DNA of 64,000 nt from Sphingomonas sp. SUN039 (GTDB lineage Bacteria; Pseudomonadota; Alphaproteobacteria; Sphingomonadales; Sphingomonadaceae). The stretch covers positions 1-64,000 of the forward strand of contig NZ_CP096972.1 of the NCBI RefSeq assembly GCF_024758725.1, in the 5' to 3' direction. Under the pieces are notes generated by a model. That model had not been told where the DNA came from. It was given only the letters and a program-made list of their open reading frames with translations, and did not search any database. The translations under genes and the position numbers were made by a program. Below are positions 42,362-51,434 of the stretch, in pieces (within the stretch, counting starts at the first letter, position 1; every line of letters starts with the position of its first letter).

Positions 42362-43162
42362 GTGTGGGATGCTCTTCTCCGCTTTTTCGGTGGCCAGGAA
42401 TCGCTACGGCTGTGGTTCTTGCTGTTCCTGGCGAGCATCCTGGTTGCGGGCATCTGGAGCGGCTTTTTCGAGGCGCGCAAGGTCCAGCCCAAGGGTTTCA
42501 AGTGGAAGGCACTCCGCACCGAAGCCATTGTCGCGGCAATCACGATCGCGATTGTCGGCCCGACCATGGGGTTTATCAGCGGCTGGCTGGCCCGCAACGG
42601 TTTTATCGCGCCGATCAAGGCACCGGCGGCATGGTGGCAGATCGCGTTCGAATATGCCGCGTATTTCTTCCTGTTCGACACCTGGTTCTACTGGTGGCAT
42701 CGCGCCATGCACAAGGAGCCGATGTATCGCTGGGTGCACAAGGTTCATCACTGGTCGACCTCGCCGAACTTGCTGACGACGCTGTCGGTGAACCCGCTGG
42801 AGTCATTGATCAACGGCGGGTTCGTGCCGCTGTTCCTGACAGTCACCACGCTGACCCTGCCGATTCATAGCGCGACGATGGCGCTGATCGTGCCGACCAA
42901 CATTTTCATGGGGCTGTACGTCCATTCGGGCTATGAGTTTCTGCCGCGCTGGTGGAACAAGAGCTGGGCGACGAAGTGGTTCATCACCGCGACCTTCCAC
43001 GACCACCACCACAAATATTTCAACTATAATTTCGGCGGCTACACGACGATCTGGGACCGCATTTGCGGCACGACACGCAAGAATTTCGACAAGGATTTCG
43101 AAGCGATTGCGGGGCGGACGCGGGTAGTGAAACCGGTGGAAAGCATCGCTCCTGCGGTTTGA
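42362..43162 (+). CDS. Sterol desaturase / fatty-acid hydroxylase family membrane protein
   Basis: Membrane di-iron enzyme of 266 residues. Three or four hydrophobic helices (LRLWFLLFLASILVAG, WWQIAFEYAAYFFLF, IHSATMALIVPTNIFMG) surround the histidine boxes HRAMH (His113), HKVHH (His126) and HDHHH (His213), plus HSGYEF. These are the signatures of the fatty-acid hydroxylase/sterol desaturase superfamily, which hydroxylates or desaturates lipids using O2. The GTG at 42362 is chosen from the frame and a weak AGGG. It lies five bases after the MaoC-type gene. A hydrophobic, possibly terpenoid or steroidal substrate is suggested but unproven. Confidence 0.92.
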   Translation: MWDALLRFFGGQESLRLWFLLFLASILVAGIWSGFFEARKVQPKGFKWKALRTEAIVAAITIAIVGPTMGFISGWLARNGFIAPIKAPAAWWQIAFEYAAYFFLFDTWFYWWHRAMHKEPMYRWVHKVHHWSTSPNLLTTLSVNPLESLINGGFVPLFLTVTTLTLPIHSATMALIVPTNIFMGLYVHSGYEFLPRWWNKSWATKWFITATFHDHHHKYFNYNFGGYTTIWDRICGTTRKNFDKDFEAIAGRTRVVKPVESIAPAV

Positions 43163-43215
43163 GGGCGGTCGGCGTGCGGGATAGGTTTCGGCTTCTAATT
43201 TGCGAGGACACCGAA

Positions 43216-43734
43216 ATGCCCGAAACGCTCGAAACCCTGATCGACCGTCAGGCGATCCGTGATGTCATCATGCGCGTCGCGCGCGGCGAGGACCGGCGGA
43301 ACGAAGGGTTGTTGCGGAGCGCCTACTGGCCCGAGGCCCGCATCGATTTCGGCGTGATGGCCGGCGGTTTCGACGACTATCTGACGTGGTGCGTGCCGGG
43401 GTCGCCGATGATCCCGGTGACGCAGCATATGCTCGGGCAGACGCTGATCGCGCTGCACGACGACAACGCGAAGGCAGAGACCTATGTCCAGTCCTACCAC
43501 CGCGTCGTCGCCGAGGGCGGCGAGCGCGACACCGCGATGGGCGGGCGGTATCTCGACGTGCTAGAAAAACGTGACGGTGAGTGGCGCATCGCGGCGCGCA
43601 CGATGCTCTACGACTGGGACCGCGATCTGGGCGTCGCAGCGGACTGGTCGAAGGGGCTGATGGGCATGCCGTTCGCGGGCGAGCACTATACCGGGCAGAG
43701 TGTGGGGGATTTCAGCGAGGGTTTTTTTGGCTGA
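43216..43734 (+). CDS. SnoaL-like (NTF2-fold) protein
   Basis: Protein of 172 residues of the SnoaL_4-like type. The N-terminus LETLIDRQAIRDVIMRVARGEDRRNEGL, the AYWPEARIDFG strand and the late KRDGEWRIAARTMLYDW are family hallmarks. The His in VTQHMLGQT and YHRVV may line the active pocket. GAGG lies eight bases before the ATG. It follows the hydroxylase gene after 53 bases on the same strand and is likely the last gene of the IclR-controlled operon. The reaction is unknown. Confidence 0.85.
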   Translation: MPETLETLIDRQAIRDVIMRVARGEDRRNEGLLRSAYWPEARIDFGVMAGGFDDYLTWCVPGSPMIPVTQHMLGQTLIALHDDNAKAETYVQSYHRVVAEGGERDTAMGGRYLDVLEKRDGEWRIAARTMLYDWDRDLGVAADWSKGLMGMPFAGEHYTGQSVGDFSEGFFG

Positions 43735-43927
43735 ATTCCGCCAAAGGTCACAAAGTTCACACCTGAAACGTCGCGCAACCGACAGCGAAAACAGCTTCGC
43801 TGCGTGCATTAGCTTCCCTCGCTTCACCGGGTTAAGCGTAGTTTTTCCTACGGTTCAAAGAGCAGCGGCCACAACGGCCCAACGCGCAAGCTAGACGGCG
43901 CTCTGGATGTAGGACAGCAATTTGTTC

Positions 43928-44170
43928 ATGATTTGGACCGAAATAGGACCGGTTGGTCGCACGGCGGCTTTCGCCAAGTTTTCGGACATCCGATCTGCGC
44001 TAGACGCTCTTCGAAAGCGGACATTACGAGACGCGTTTACCACGCGCAAAATCTTGCGGAAAAGCGTGCCTCACTCGACGGCGTCAGATCCTAGCGGCTT
44101 TCAATCCTCCGGACATCTAAGAACACCCTACAGCGGTGATTTGCTCGACTATTGGGTGGAGCCGTCATAA
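43928..44170 (+). CDS. Possible small hypothetical protein in an AT-richer patch
   Basis: Open frame of 80 residues with a basic, Arg/Ser/Thr-rich composition (ALRKRTLRDAFTTRKILRKS). Only a weak AGGA lies upstream. I recognise no family. The surrounding 43735-44198 has a lower GC content than its neighbours and holds nothing else convincing. It could be a decayed fragment or chance frame. Confidence 0.25.
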   Translation: MIWTEIGPVGRTAAFAKFSDIRSALDALRKRTLRDAFTTRKILRKSVPHSTASDPSGFQSSGHLRTPYSGDLLDYWVEPS

Positions 44171-44198
44171 GCTGCACCGCGCTAATTGGAGAAACGTC

Positions 44199-44699
44199 GT
44201 GGGGGCTTGGGGCGCTATTATAATGAGTTTCTTCGGTTCGGTGTTTGCCGCGCTGACCATGTATCGGCAGTGGGATGTTACGGGCGTAGCTCTAGTTCTG
44301 CCGTTTCTCATCTTTGCCGCAACCGGGCTGGCTGCCACTCATATCATCCGCGTAACGGGAAGGGGCAGCGATCTTTCAGAGAGCGCTCAGCGCGTGGTTA
44401 TGTGGAGCAGTATCGCGGAAGGGATTGGACTTTTCCTGGCCGGCAACATCGTTGTGAACTTACATCGCCCGGATCTCCTCTTGCCGGCAATGGCGATGAT
44501 CGTCGGGCTTCACTTCCTGCCGATAGCTCATGCCGCATTGTTTCGACCGTTTTACATGCTGGGCGCAGTCCTGATAGTTGCTGCCGTCGGCGGCTTCGCC
44601 TTAGGCCCGCCTACAGGCGGCACGGTCGCGGGCTTGACGGCTGCGATCTCCCTCTGGGTCGCGGCAGCGCTAGCGGTACGCCGTGGCTGGGGAGCATAG
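44199..44699 (+). CDS. Hypothetical multi-pass membrane protein
   Basis: Protein of 166 residues from the GTG at 44199, which has GGAGA seven bases upstream. It is almost entirely hydrophobic, with about five transmembrane helices (IIMSFFGSVFAALTMY, VALVLPFLIFAATGL, IAEGIGLFLAGNIVVNL, AMAMIVGLHFLPIAHAAL, LGAVLIVAAVGGFAL). A short polar loop with TGRGSDLSESAQR lies between helices 2 and 3. I do not recognise the family. Codon use is less GC-biased than in flanking genes, which may mean recent transfer. It converges with the SnoaL-like gene at 44822. Confidence 0.7.
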   Translation: MGAWGAIIMSFFGSVFAALTMYRQWDVTGVALVLPFLIFAATGLAATHIIRVTGRGSDLSESAQRVVMWSSIAEGIGLFLAGNIVVNLHRPDLLLPAMAMIVGLHFLPIAHAALFRPFYMLGAVLIVAAVGGFALGPPTGGTVAGLTAAISLWVAAALAVRRGWGA

Positions 44700-44821
44700 A
44701 GGGGCGTCGTTCAATCCAGCTGAGTGTCGGAAACGAACGATTGTGATACCTGAACGACCGGCTGTTTTTCGATTTCCTCGCTCGAAACCCGACAGTCCGC
44801 TCCCCACAGCATTGCTGCCAT

Positions 44822-45379
44822 TCACCTCGGCACATTCGCCTTCCGCACATTCAGCAGCGGTCGCTGATAACTCGGATCGCTCTGGTCCCGCGCCGACACC
44901 CCGTTCGCGCCAATATCGGGCACATCGCCGAAGGGCAGTGGCATCGCGGGCTGTATGCAGCTCCATTCGATGATGTTGGTCCGCAGCGCGATCTTCCATG
45001 CGCCGCCGCGCCGCTCCAGCCGGTCGATATAGCGCCCGCCCGCGAGCATCACGGTTTCGCCACCGCCTTCCTCCCACGGGTGGTTGCGCGCGACAAACTG
45101 GTAATAGGTCTCAGAGTGCGCGGTGTCGCCGTCGATCTCGACGGTGTTGTTGAGCAGGCTGTGGTGGGTGAGCACCTGTCCCGCCTCGTGCATCGGTTTC
45201 GCCCAGTCCCAGCAGTCCGCCGCGCTCCCGACGAACGGCCCCGCCGCGATTACGGCGTCGTCGTGGAAGGCGGACAGGTAAATGGCGCGGTCGAACCGGT
45301 CCATGCCGCGACTGAAGCGGGTCAGGCAGTCGAGGATATCCTGCCGGTCGAGGAGGTTTTGGAGGCGGAGGTCGGTCAA
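44822..45379 (-). CDS. SnoaL-like (NTF2-fold) protein
   Basis: Protein of 185 residues. The start is a TTG at 45379 with GAAGGA seven bases upstream. It shows the SnoaL_4 pattern: LLDRQDILDCLTRFSRGMDRFDR, HHSLLNNTVEIDGDTAHSETYYQF, and the strand with ERRGGAWKIALRTNIIEW. The tail ends in DQSDPSYQRP, like the DHNDPSYT end of the SnoaL protein at 58172. It is downstream of the SDR gene at 45425 on the same strand, with a strong hairpin between them. Confidence 0.85.
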   Translation of the reverse strand: MTDLRLQNLLDRQDILDCLTRFSRGMDRFDRAIYLSAFHDDAVIAAGPFVGSAADCWDWAKPMHEAGQVLTHHSLLNNTVEIDGDTAHSETYYQFVARNHPWEEGGGETVMLAGGRYIDRLERRGGAWKIALRTNIIEWSCIQPAMPLPFGDVPDIGANGVSARDQSDPSYQRPLLNVRKANVPR

Positions 45380-45397
45380 ATCGGGTTCCTTCTTTAG

Positions 45398-45419
45398 CCC
45401 CTCCCCTGAAGGGGAGGGG
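45398..45419. terminator. Compact GC hairpin between the SDR and SnoaL genes
   Basis: CCCCTCCCCT and AGGGGAGGGG form a perfect 10-bp stem with a minimal loop, five bases after the SDR stop. On the minus strand it is followed by AAGAAGGAACC, so it may attenuate read-through into the SnoaL-like gene or stabilise the SDR mRNA end. Confidence 0.5.
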
Positions 45420-45424
45420 AGAGA

Positions 45425-46318
45425 TTATTTCCCACGGTAATCGTTCTCCGAAATCGGCCCCCATAAAGGACTGCCGCGCTTCGCCCGCATCGACTCGATC
45501 CGGCGGCCGTCCACGTCGGTTACGCCATATTCGTCGGCGAGTTCGGCGGTGATATAGGTCGCGCCCGACCGCTTCATGATGTCGGGGTCGGCGGCCATCG
45601 CGGCGATCACGCGGCCCGGATGTTCGACGGTGCTGCCCGTCTGGCCGGTCACCGACGTCGTCATCTTCGCGGCCATCTTGTCGAGGTTGTAGCGCGCCTT
45701 TTCGGTCAGGGTCAGGCCCTGCCACATCACCACCGAGGCGATGTTGTACGGTTCCAGTTCGATCGCCATGTCGCGCGACATGCGGTCGACGGCGGATTTC
45801 GAGGTGCCGAAGATGACCCCATAGGTATAGGTCACCCCGGTATAGCCCGAAATCGCGACGATCAGCCCGCTCTTCTGCGGGGCCATGATCTTGGCGGCAT
45901 GCCACGCCGCGATGAAGTTCGACCGCACGCCGACGTCCCACATTTCCAGGTTCGACAGCGGCTTTTCCCAAAAGGGCTTGGGTTCGAGCAGGTCGTCGGA
46001 CAGCTGGAAGGCGTTGTTGACGAGGATGTCGAGGCGGCCCGCCTCGGTCCGCACCCGGTCGAACAGCGCGGCGACCGCAGCATCGTCGGCATGGTCGCAG
46101 GCGATGGCGATGCCCTTGCCGCCGCTGTCCCTGCCGCGCTCGTTGCACTGCGCCGCCGTCTCGCCGACCGTGCCCGAGAGATAGTAATCGCCCGGATTGA
46201 CCGTGCGCCCGGTGACGTAAACCGTGCAGCCTTGCTCCGCGAGGACCAGCGCGATACCGCGCCCGATGCCGCGGCTGGCACCGGTGACGACCGCGACCTT
46301 GCCTGTCAGATTGCCCAT
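45425..46318 (-). CDS. SDR family protein with Phe at the catalytic Tyr position
   Basis: Short-chain dehydrogenase-like protein of 297 residues, near the DHRS1-like group. The cofactor motif TGASRGIG and NNAF are intact, and Ser157 (VAISGYTG) matches the catalytic serine. The YxxxK pair, however, reads FGTSK (Phe170, Lys174). Either the Tyr is supplied by a neighbouring residue (Tyr164 or Tyr166 lie just before) or the protein is catalytically altered. AGGAGA precedes the ATG. It is divergent from the CaiB-like gene and may be read through into the SnoaL-like gene. Confidence 0.9.
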   Translation of the reverse strand: MGNLTGKVAVVTGASRGIGRGIALVLAEQGCTVYVTGRTVNPGDYYLSGTVGETAAQCNERGRDSGGKGIAIACDHADDAAVAALFDRVRTEAGRLDILVNNAFQLSDDLLEPKPFWEKPLSNLEMWDVGVRSNFIAAWHAAKIMAPQKSGLIVAISGYTGVTYTYGVIFGTSKSAVDRMSRDMAIELEPYNIASVVMWQGLTLTEKARYNLDKMAAKMTTSVTGQTGSTVEHPGRVIAAMAADPDIMKRSGATYITAELADEYGVTDVDGRRIESMRAKRGSPLWGPISENDYRGK

Positions 46319-46425
46319 GACTTCTCCTGTGCGCCAAGATTAGCAAAGGCGGTCGGGCGGCCCTAATCGCGGGGGCGGTTAGATCGTCCTTGAGGGCGAC
46401 CCGCCCGCGCCATAAGGCTTGCGGC

Positions 46426-47637
46426 GTGACAGATGCACCTTCCGAATGGGCCGGACCCCTGAGCGGCATCCGCGTGCTCGATTTCTCGCGCGTGTTGGCG
46501 GGCCCCGCGGCGTCGCTCGCGCTCGCCGATCTCGGCGCGGAGATCATCAAGGTCGAACCGCCCGGCACTGGTGACGACACCCGAACCTTCCCGCCGTTTT
46601 CTGACGGCCACAGCGTTTATTTTCTCGGCATCAACCGGGGGAAGAAGAGCATCGTTATCGACCTGAAAACGGCGGATGGCGTTAAGCTCGCACGCGATCT
46701 GGCGGCGAAGTGCGACATCCTGATCGAGAATTACCGGCCGGGCGTCATGGACCGGCTGGGCCTCGGCTATGACACGCTGTCGGCGACCAATCCGGGGCTG
46801 ATCTATTGCGCGATCTCTGGCTTCGGCATGACCGGGCCGTTGCGCGACTATCCCTCGTTCGACATTGTGACACAGGCGATGTCGGGCGCGTTCAGCGTCA
46901 ACGGCGAGCGCGGCCATGATCCGACGCGATTGGGCCTGCCGATGGGCGATCTGGTCGGCGGCATCAACGGCCCCATCGGGATATTGGCGGCGCTGTATGA
47001 ACGCACGCAGACCGGTAAGGGGCGGCTGATCGATGTCAGCCTGCTCGACGGGCTGATGGGCTTGCTGGCGTACTTGCCGCAGATCGCCTGGCACAGCGGC
47101 GAAAACCCGAAGCCGCAGGGCAATCCGCACCCCAACCTGGTCCCCTATGGCGTATTTCCGGCGCGGGGCGGGCTGATGGTCATCGCGTGCCTGACCAACG
47201 ATTTCTGGGCGCGGCTGTGCCGGGCGCTGGGGCTGGATGTTTATATCGACGACCCGCGCTACGACACGCTCGAAAAGCGTCGCAAGACGCGGGTCGAGGT
47301 CGACGAGCTCATCGGCAGCAAGACGTCACTGCACAGTTTCGACGAACTCGACGCGCTGCTGACCGAATATCAGGTGCCGCATGCGCCTATTCTCGGCATC
47401 CTCGACGCGCTGGCCCAGCCGCATGCGGTGGCGCGCGAAGTGGTGGTCGAGGCACAGCACAAGGCGCTCGGGCCGATCCGCATCGTCAACCGCCCGATCA
47501 AATTCCCCGGCGCACCGCAACCGATCCCGACCGCGCCACCGGTGCTGGGCGAGCATACCGACGAAATTTTGGGCGAATTGCTGGGACTCGATGCGGATGC
47601 GATTGCCGCATTCAGGGCGGCAAAGACGGTCGCCTGA
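46426..47637 (+). CDS. CaiB/BaiF family CoA transferase
   Basis: Family III CoA transferase of 403 residues that moves CoA between carboxylic acids. The GTG at 46426 has AAGG eight bases upstream. Family segments are VLDFSRVLAGPAASLALADLGAEIIKVE, the NRGKKSIVIDLK region, ENYRPGVMDRLGLGY, and the catalytic aspartate in GLPMGDLVGGINGPIG. It is divergent from the SDR gene and converges with the sulfotransferase gene, one base separating the stops. It could activate an acid of this catabolic region, but donor and acceptor are unknown. Confidence 0.94.
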   Translation: MTDAPSEWAGPLSGIRVLDFSRVLAGPAASLALADLGAEIIKVEPPGTGDDTRTFPPFSDGHSVYFLGINRGKKSIVIDLKTADGVKLARDLAAKCDILIENYRPGVMDRLGLGYDTLSATNPGLIYCAISGFGMTGPLRDYPSFDIVTQAMSGAFSVNGERGHDPTRLGLPMGDLVGGINGPIGILAALYERTQTGKGRLIDVSLLDGLMGLLAYLPQIAWHSGENPKPQGNPHPNLVPYGVFPARGGLMVIACLTNDFWARLCRALGLDVYIDDPRYDTLEKRRKTRVEVDELIGSKTSLHSFDELDALLTEYQVPHAPILGILDALAQPHAVAREVVVEAQHKALGPIRIVNRPIKFPGAPQPIPTAPPVLGEHTDEILGELLGLDADAIAAFRAAKTVA

Positions 47638-47638
47638 C

Positions 47639-48787
47639 CTACGCCTTGCAGGGAATCCCGAACCGGTCGGTATAGTCCTTGAAATGCGCGTGGATGCCGG
47701 CGCGGGTCAGTCCGTAATCCGCCAGCGAATATTCGTGCTTGCCGTGCTTGCCCTGCGGGTTGGCGTCGAGCATCGCCTGCATCGCGGTTTCGGCTTCCGC
47801 CGTCAGCGGCTCGTCGAAATGTGCATAGAGGCGTTTCATGACCCCCATCGGGTCGCGCGTCAGTTCGGCATACTGGATGTCGTAAATCGAATGTGCGCCA
47901 TGCTTTTGGCGATAGGCGTCTTGACGCGCAATCATCAGGTCGAAGGTTCGGAGCTTGAGATCCGCAACGGCGTGTGGATCGACCTGATCGCTGAACAGGC
48001 GGCGCACGGCTGTTGAAAGACTGCAAGCCGACGCCACGACATCAGCTGGATCGCGATGCGTCATGACCAGTTGTGCGCCCGGGTACACCTCGGTCAGCGC
48101 GTCGAGGTAAAGCGGATGCCACGGGTTTTTGAACGTCCAGCGACCGCCATTGGTTGACTGGAGAACCTGCATCAGTCGCTTGTGATAACGGAAGGCGGGC
48201 CGGTAATCTGCATTCAGGAACCAGTCGCTGTAACTCGGAATATGATATTGCGAATCATAGACTTGCGAGCAAAACGTCGGCGACATCGCGAACTGGCATT
48301 CGCATGAACTGTCAGCATCTTCATGGTGCATCGCCGAGATGTGGGGCACGTATTTGAGGCTCATGTCGAGCCGTTCCTGTTCGGCGTGGCAGCGGGGATC
48401 GGCACGCAACGCGCCGGGTGCGGCGGGCGGGACAGTCGCGAACGCTTCCCATCGCATGAAGCGGCGGCGGACAGGATCGGCAGTCAGGAGATTGATCGCG
48501 AGCGTTGTTCCGGTGCGCGGCAGGCCGAAGACGAAAAGCGGCTTTTCGATCGGTCGCTCGAGGAGTTCGGGGTGCGACTTCAGGTAATCCTCGACCTGCA
48601 GCCGGTTGACGAGCGTCGCGGTGATGCTCGCGCCGACGCGCTGGCTTCCCGCCTCGGTCAGTTTCGCTTCGGTGTTGAGGCTGTCGATCAGCCGGTTCAG
48701 CCCGTCGAACATCGTTGGGTCGCCGAAATCCGTCAGGCCGGTCTGCATGCGAGCGGCGGCGACAAGAGCTTGGGCATCGAGTATCAT
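47639..48787 (-). CDS. PAPS-dependent sulfotransferase
   Basis: Sulfotransferase-family protein of 382 residues that would transfer sulfate from PAPS to an alcohol or amine. The 5-prime-phosphosulfate loop is FGLPRTGTTLA (about residues 87-97). The 3-prime-phosphate site is MTHRDPADVVASACS. The central part has several Cys and His residues (HHEDADSSCECQF) of unknown use. It is the last gene of the minus-strand operon and overlaps the CysQ stop by four bases, directly behind the genes that make PAPS and remove PAP. The acceptor substrate is not known. Confidence 0.9.
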   Translation of the reverse strand: MILDAQALVAAARMQTGLTDFGDPTMFDGLNRLIDSLNTEAKLTEAGSQRVGASITATLVNRLQVEDYLKSHPELLERPIEKPLFVFGLPRTGTTLAINLLTADPVRRRFMRWEAFATVPPAAPGALRADPRCHAEQERLDMSLKYVPHISAMHHEDADSSCECQFAMSPTFCSQVYDSQYHIPSYSDWFLNADYRPAFRYHKRLMQVLQSTNGGRWTFKNPWHPLYLDALTEVYPGAQLVMTHRDPADVVASACSLSTAVRRLFSDQVDPHAVADLKLRTFDLMIARQDAYRQKHGAHSIYDIQYAELTRDPMGVMKRLYAHFDEPLTAEAETAMQAMLDANPQGKHGKHEYSLADYGLTRAGIHAHFKDYTDRFGIPCKA

Positions 48788-49530
48788 GGCAGTCTAGCCT
48801 TCGTGACCATTTCGAGGACGCGATCGGCCCATTCGGGACGGCAGATCAGCAGGTCGGGCATATAGGTGTCGCGCTGGTTGTAGATCAGCGGCGACCCGTC
48901 GGCGCGGCTGACGTGCAGGCCGTACGCCGCGGCGACGGCGACGGGCGCGCAGCTGTCCCATTCATACTGCCCGCCGGTGTGCAGATAGATTTCGGCCTCG
49001 CCGCGGACGATAGCCATGGCCTTTGCCCCGGCACTGCCCATGGGCACGAGTTCGGCACCAATGGCTTCGGCAACGGCTAGCGCCTCGGCAGCAGGCCGCG
49101 TGCGGCTGACGACCATCCGCGGCGGGGTCGCAGCGGGCGGCAGCGGGGCAGGGCGGTCGCTGCGGAGGATGAGGTCGAGGCCGGGCAGGGCGACCGCGCC
49201 AACGGTTGCCACCCCGTCGATGGCGAGCGCGACGTGCACAGCCCAGTCGGTGCGGGCCTCGCCATATTCGCGGGTGCCGTCGACCGGATCGATGATCCAC
49301 ACGCGCGATTTCGACAGCCTGTCCTCGGTGTCCTTGCTCTCCTCCGACAACAACCCGTCGTCGGGGCGCTGCTCGCGGATCGCGTGGATGAGGTACTGGT
49401 TGGCGGTATTGTCACCCGCCTTGCCGAGAGCCTTCAGCGACATCAACCCGCAGGCGCGGACCTGTAGGAGCAGCTTGCCCGCGACATCGGCGAGGTGCGC
49501 GGCGAGTTCGGCGTCGGTCAGGGCGCTCAT
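48784..49530 (-). CDS. cysQ: 3'(2'),5'-bisphosphate nucleotidase CysQ
   Basis: Inositol-monophosphatase-fold enzyme of 248 residues that dephosphorylates PAP, the inhibitory by-product of PAPS-using transferases. Metal-binding motifs are [17 protein letters not shown], and [15 protein letters not shown] (the WDxAAP-type segment with Ser-Cys instead of the usual residue pair). It overlaps the cysNC stop and the sulfotransferase start by four bases each. The placement right before a sulfotransferase fits PAP clearance during sulfation. It could also serve assimilation elsewhere. Confidence 0.93.
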   Translation of the reverse strand: MSALTDAELAAHLADVAGKLLLQVRACGLMSLKALGKAGDNTANQYLIHAIREQRPDDGLLSEESKDTEDRLSKSRVWIIDPVDGTREYGEARTDWAVHVALAIDGVATVGAVALPGLDLILRSDRPAPLPPAATPPRMVVSRTRPAAEALAVAEAIGAELVPMGSAGAKAMAIVRGEAEIYLHTGGQYEWDSCAPVAVAAAYGLHVSRADGSPLIYNQRDTYMPDLLICRPEWADRVLEMVTKARLP

Positions 49531-51434
49531 TTGAGCGGCATGATCTGGCGGACGATGAACTCGGCGGCCTCGGCGGGGGTCATCTCGACCGTGTTGACCC
49601 GGATTTCGGGCTGGTGCGGCGGCTCATAGGGGCTGTCGATGCCGGTGAAATTCTTGAGCTGGCCCGAGCGCGCCTTCTTGTACAACCCCTTCACGTCGCG
49701 TGCCTCGGCGACTTCCAGCGGTGTATCGACGAAAATCTCGATGAACTCGCCCTCGGGCAGCATCGAACGCACCATGTCGCGCTCGGCACGGAACGGGCTG
49801 ATGAACGCGGTCAGCACGATCAGGCCCGCGTCCGCCATCAGTTTGGCAACTTCGCCGACGCGGCGGATGTTCTCGATGCGGTCGGTCTCGGTGAAGCCCA
49901 GATCCTTATTGAGCCCGTGGCGGACATTGTCGCCGTCGAGCAGGAAGGTGTGGCGATTCATCAGGTTCAGCGACTTCTCGACCTCGTTGGCGATGGTCGA
50001 TTTGCCCGATCCCGAAAGGCCGGTGAACCACAGCACGCGCGGTTTCTGGTTCTTGAGACTGGCGTGGGCGTCGCGACCGATGTCGGTCGCCTGCCAGTGC
50101 ACGTTCTGCGCGCGACGGAGCGAGAAGTGCAGCATCCCCGCGCCGACGGTGCGGTTGGTGATCTTGTCGATCAGGATGAAGCCGCCGAGGCTATGGTTGT
50201 CGGCATAGGGTTCGAACACCACGGGCTTGTCGGTCGCGATCTCGGCGACGCCGATGGCGTTCAGTTCGAGCGTCTTCGCGGCGATGTGTTCCATCGTGTT
50301 GACGTTGACGGTGTATTTGGGGGCCTGAACCGTCGCCGACACCATCTGGGTGCCGAGCTTCAGCCAATAGGCGCGGCCGGGGATCAGCGACTCATCGGCG
50401 AGCCAGACGATGGTCGATTCGAACTGGTCGGAGACTTCAGGCGGCGCGTCCGCAGTAGCGATCACGTCGCCGCGCGAACAATCGACCTCGTCGGCGAAGC
50501 ACAAGGTGACCGACTGACCGGCGACCGCTTCGTCGAGTTCGCCGCCAAGCGTCACGATCTTGCTGATCGTCGAGGTTTTGCCGCTGGGCAGGACGCGGAT
50601 GGCGTCGCCGGGGTGGGCAGTGCCGGTCGCGATCTGGCCGGAGAAGCCGCGGAAATCGAGGTTGGGCCGGTTGACCCATTGTACCGCCATGCGGAGCGGC
50701 TTGGTTTGGTCCGCCTCATTGTCGAGCGCGACGGTTTCCAGATGCGCCATCAGCGGCTTGTCCGCATACCAGGGCGTGTTCACCGAATTGTCGGTGATGT
50801 TGTCGCCCTTGAACCCCGAAATCGGCATCGCAGTGAAGTCTGTGATGCCGATGCTGGTCGCGAACGCCGTGTAATCGGCAACGATGGCGTCATACTTGGC
50901 TTGGTCGTAGCCGATCAGGTCCATCTTGTTGACCGCAAGCACGATGTTGCGGATGCCGAGCAACTTGGCGAGGTAGCTGTGCCGCCGCGTCTGGACGAGC
51001 ACGCCCTTGCGCGCGTCGATCAGAATGACCGCGAGATCGGCGGTCGAGGCGCCCGTCACCATGTTGCGCGTGTATTGCTCGTGCCCCGGGCAGTCGGCGA
51101 CGATGAACTTGCGCTTCTCGGTCGCGAAGAAGCGATAGGCGACGTCGATGGTGATGCCCTGTTCGCGCTCGGCGGCGAGGCCGTCGACGAGCAGCGCGAA
51201 GTCGATGTCCTGCCCCTGCGTCCCCATCCGCTTGCTGTCGGCTTCGAGGGTGGCGAGCTGGTCCTCGAAGATCATCTTCGAATCGTAGAGCAAGCGCCCG
51301 ATCAGCGTGGACTTGCCGTCGTCGACCGACCCGCAGGTGATGAAGCGCAGCAGGCTCTTGTGCTGGTGGACCTCCAAATAGGCGTCGATGTCCGACGCGA
51401 TCAGCTCGTCGGTCTTGTAAATGACATCCGACAT
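49527..51434 (-). CDS. cysNC: CysN-CysC fusion: ATP sulfurylase GTPase subunit and APS kinase
   Basis: Bifunctional protein of 635 residues. The N-terminal CysN GTPase drives APS synthesis with CysD: P-loop GSVDDGKST (residues 35-43), [15 protein letters not shown]. The C-terminal APS kinase (about 460-635) makes PAPS: P-loop GLSGSGKST (about 472-480) and [10 protein letters not shown]. Translation is coupled to cysD (TGATG) and to cysQ (ATGA). The fusion is usual in alphaproteobacteria such as rhizobial NodQ. In rhizobia NodPQ feeds PAPS to the Nod-factor sulfotransferase NodH, a useful parallel for this operon. Confidence 0.96.
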   Translation of the reverse strand: MSDVIYKTDELIASDIDAYLEVHQHKSLLRFITCGSVDDGKSTLIGRLLYDSKMIFEDQLATLEADSKRMGTQGQDIDFALLVDGLAAEREQGITIDVAYRFFATEKRKFIVADCPGHEQYTRNMVTGASTADLAVILIDARKGVLVQTRRHSYLAKLLGIRNIVLAVNKMDLIGYDQAKYDAIVADYTAFATSIGITDFTAMPISGFKGDNITDNSVNTPWYADKPLMAHLETVALDNEADQTKPLRMAVQWVNRPNLDFRGFSGQIATGTAHPGDAIRVLPSGKTSTISKIVTLGGELDEAVAGQSVTLCFADEVDCSRGDVIATADAPPEVSDQFESTIVWLADESLIPGRAYWLKLGTQMVSATVQAPKYTVNVNTMEHIAAKTLELNAIGVAEIATDKPVVFEPYADNHSLGGFILIDKITNRTVGAGMLHFSLRRAQNVHWQATDIGRDAHASLKNQKPRVLWFTGLSGSGKSTIANEVEKSLNLMNRHTFLLDGDNVRHGLNKDLGFTETDRIENIRRVGEVAKLMADAGLIVLTAFISPFRAERDMVRSMLPEGEFIEIFVDTPLEVAEARDVKGLYKKARSGQLKNFTGIDSPYEPPHQPEIRVNTVEMTPAEAAEFIVRQIMPLK

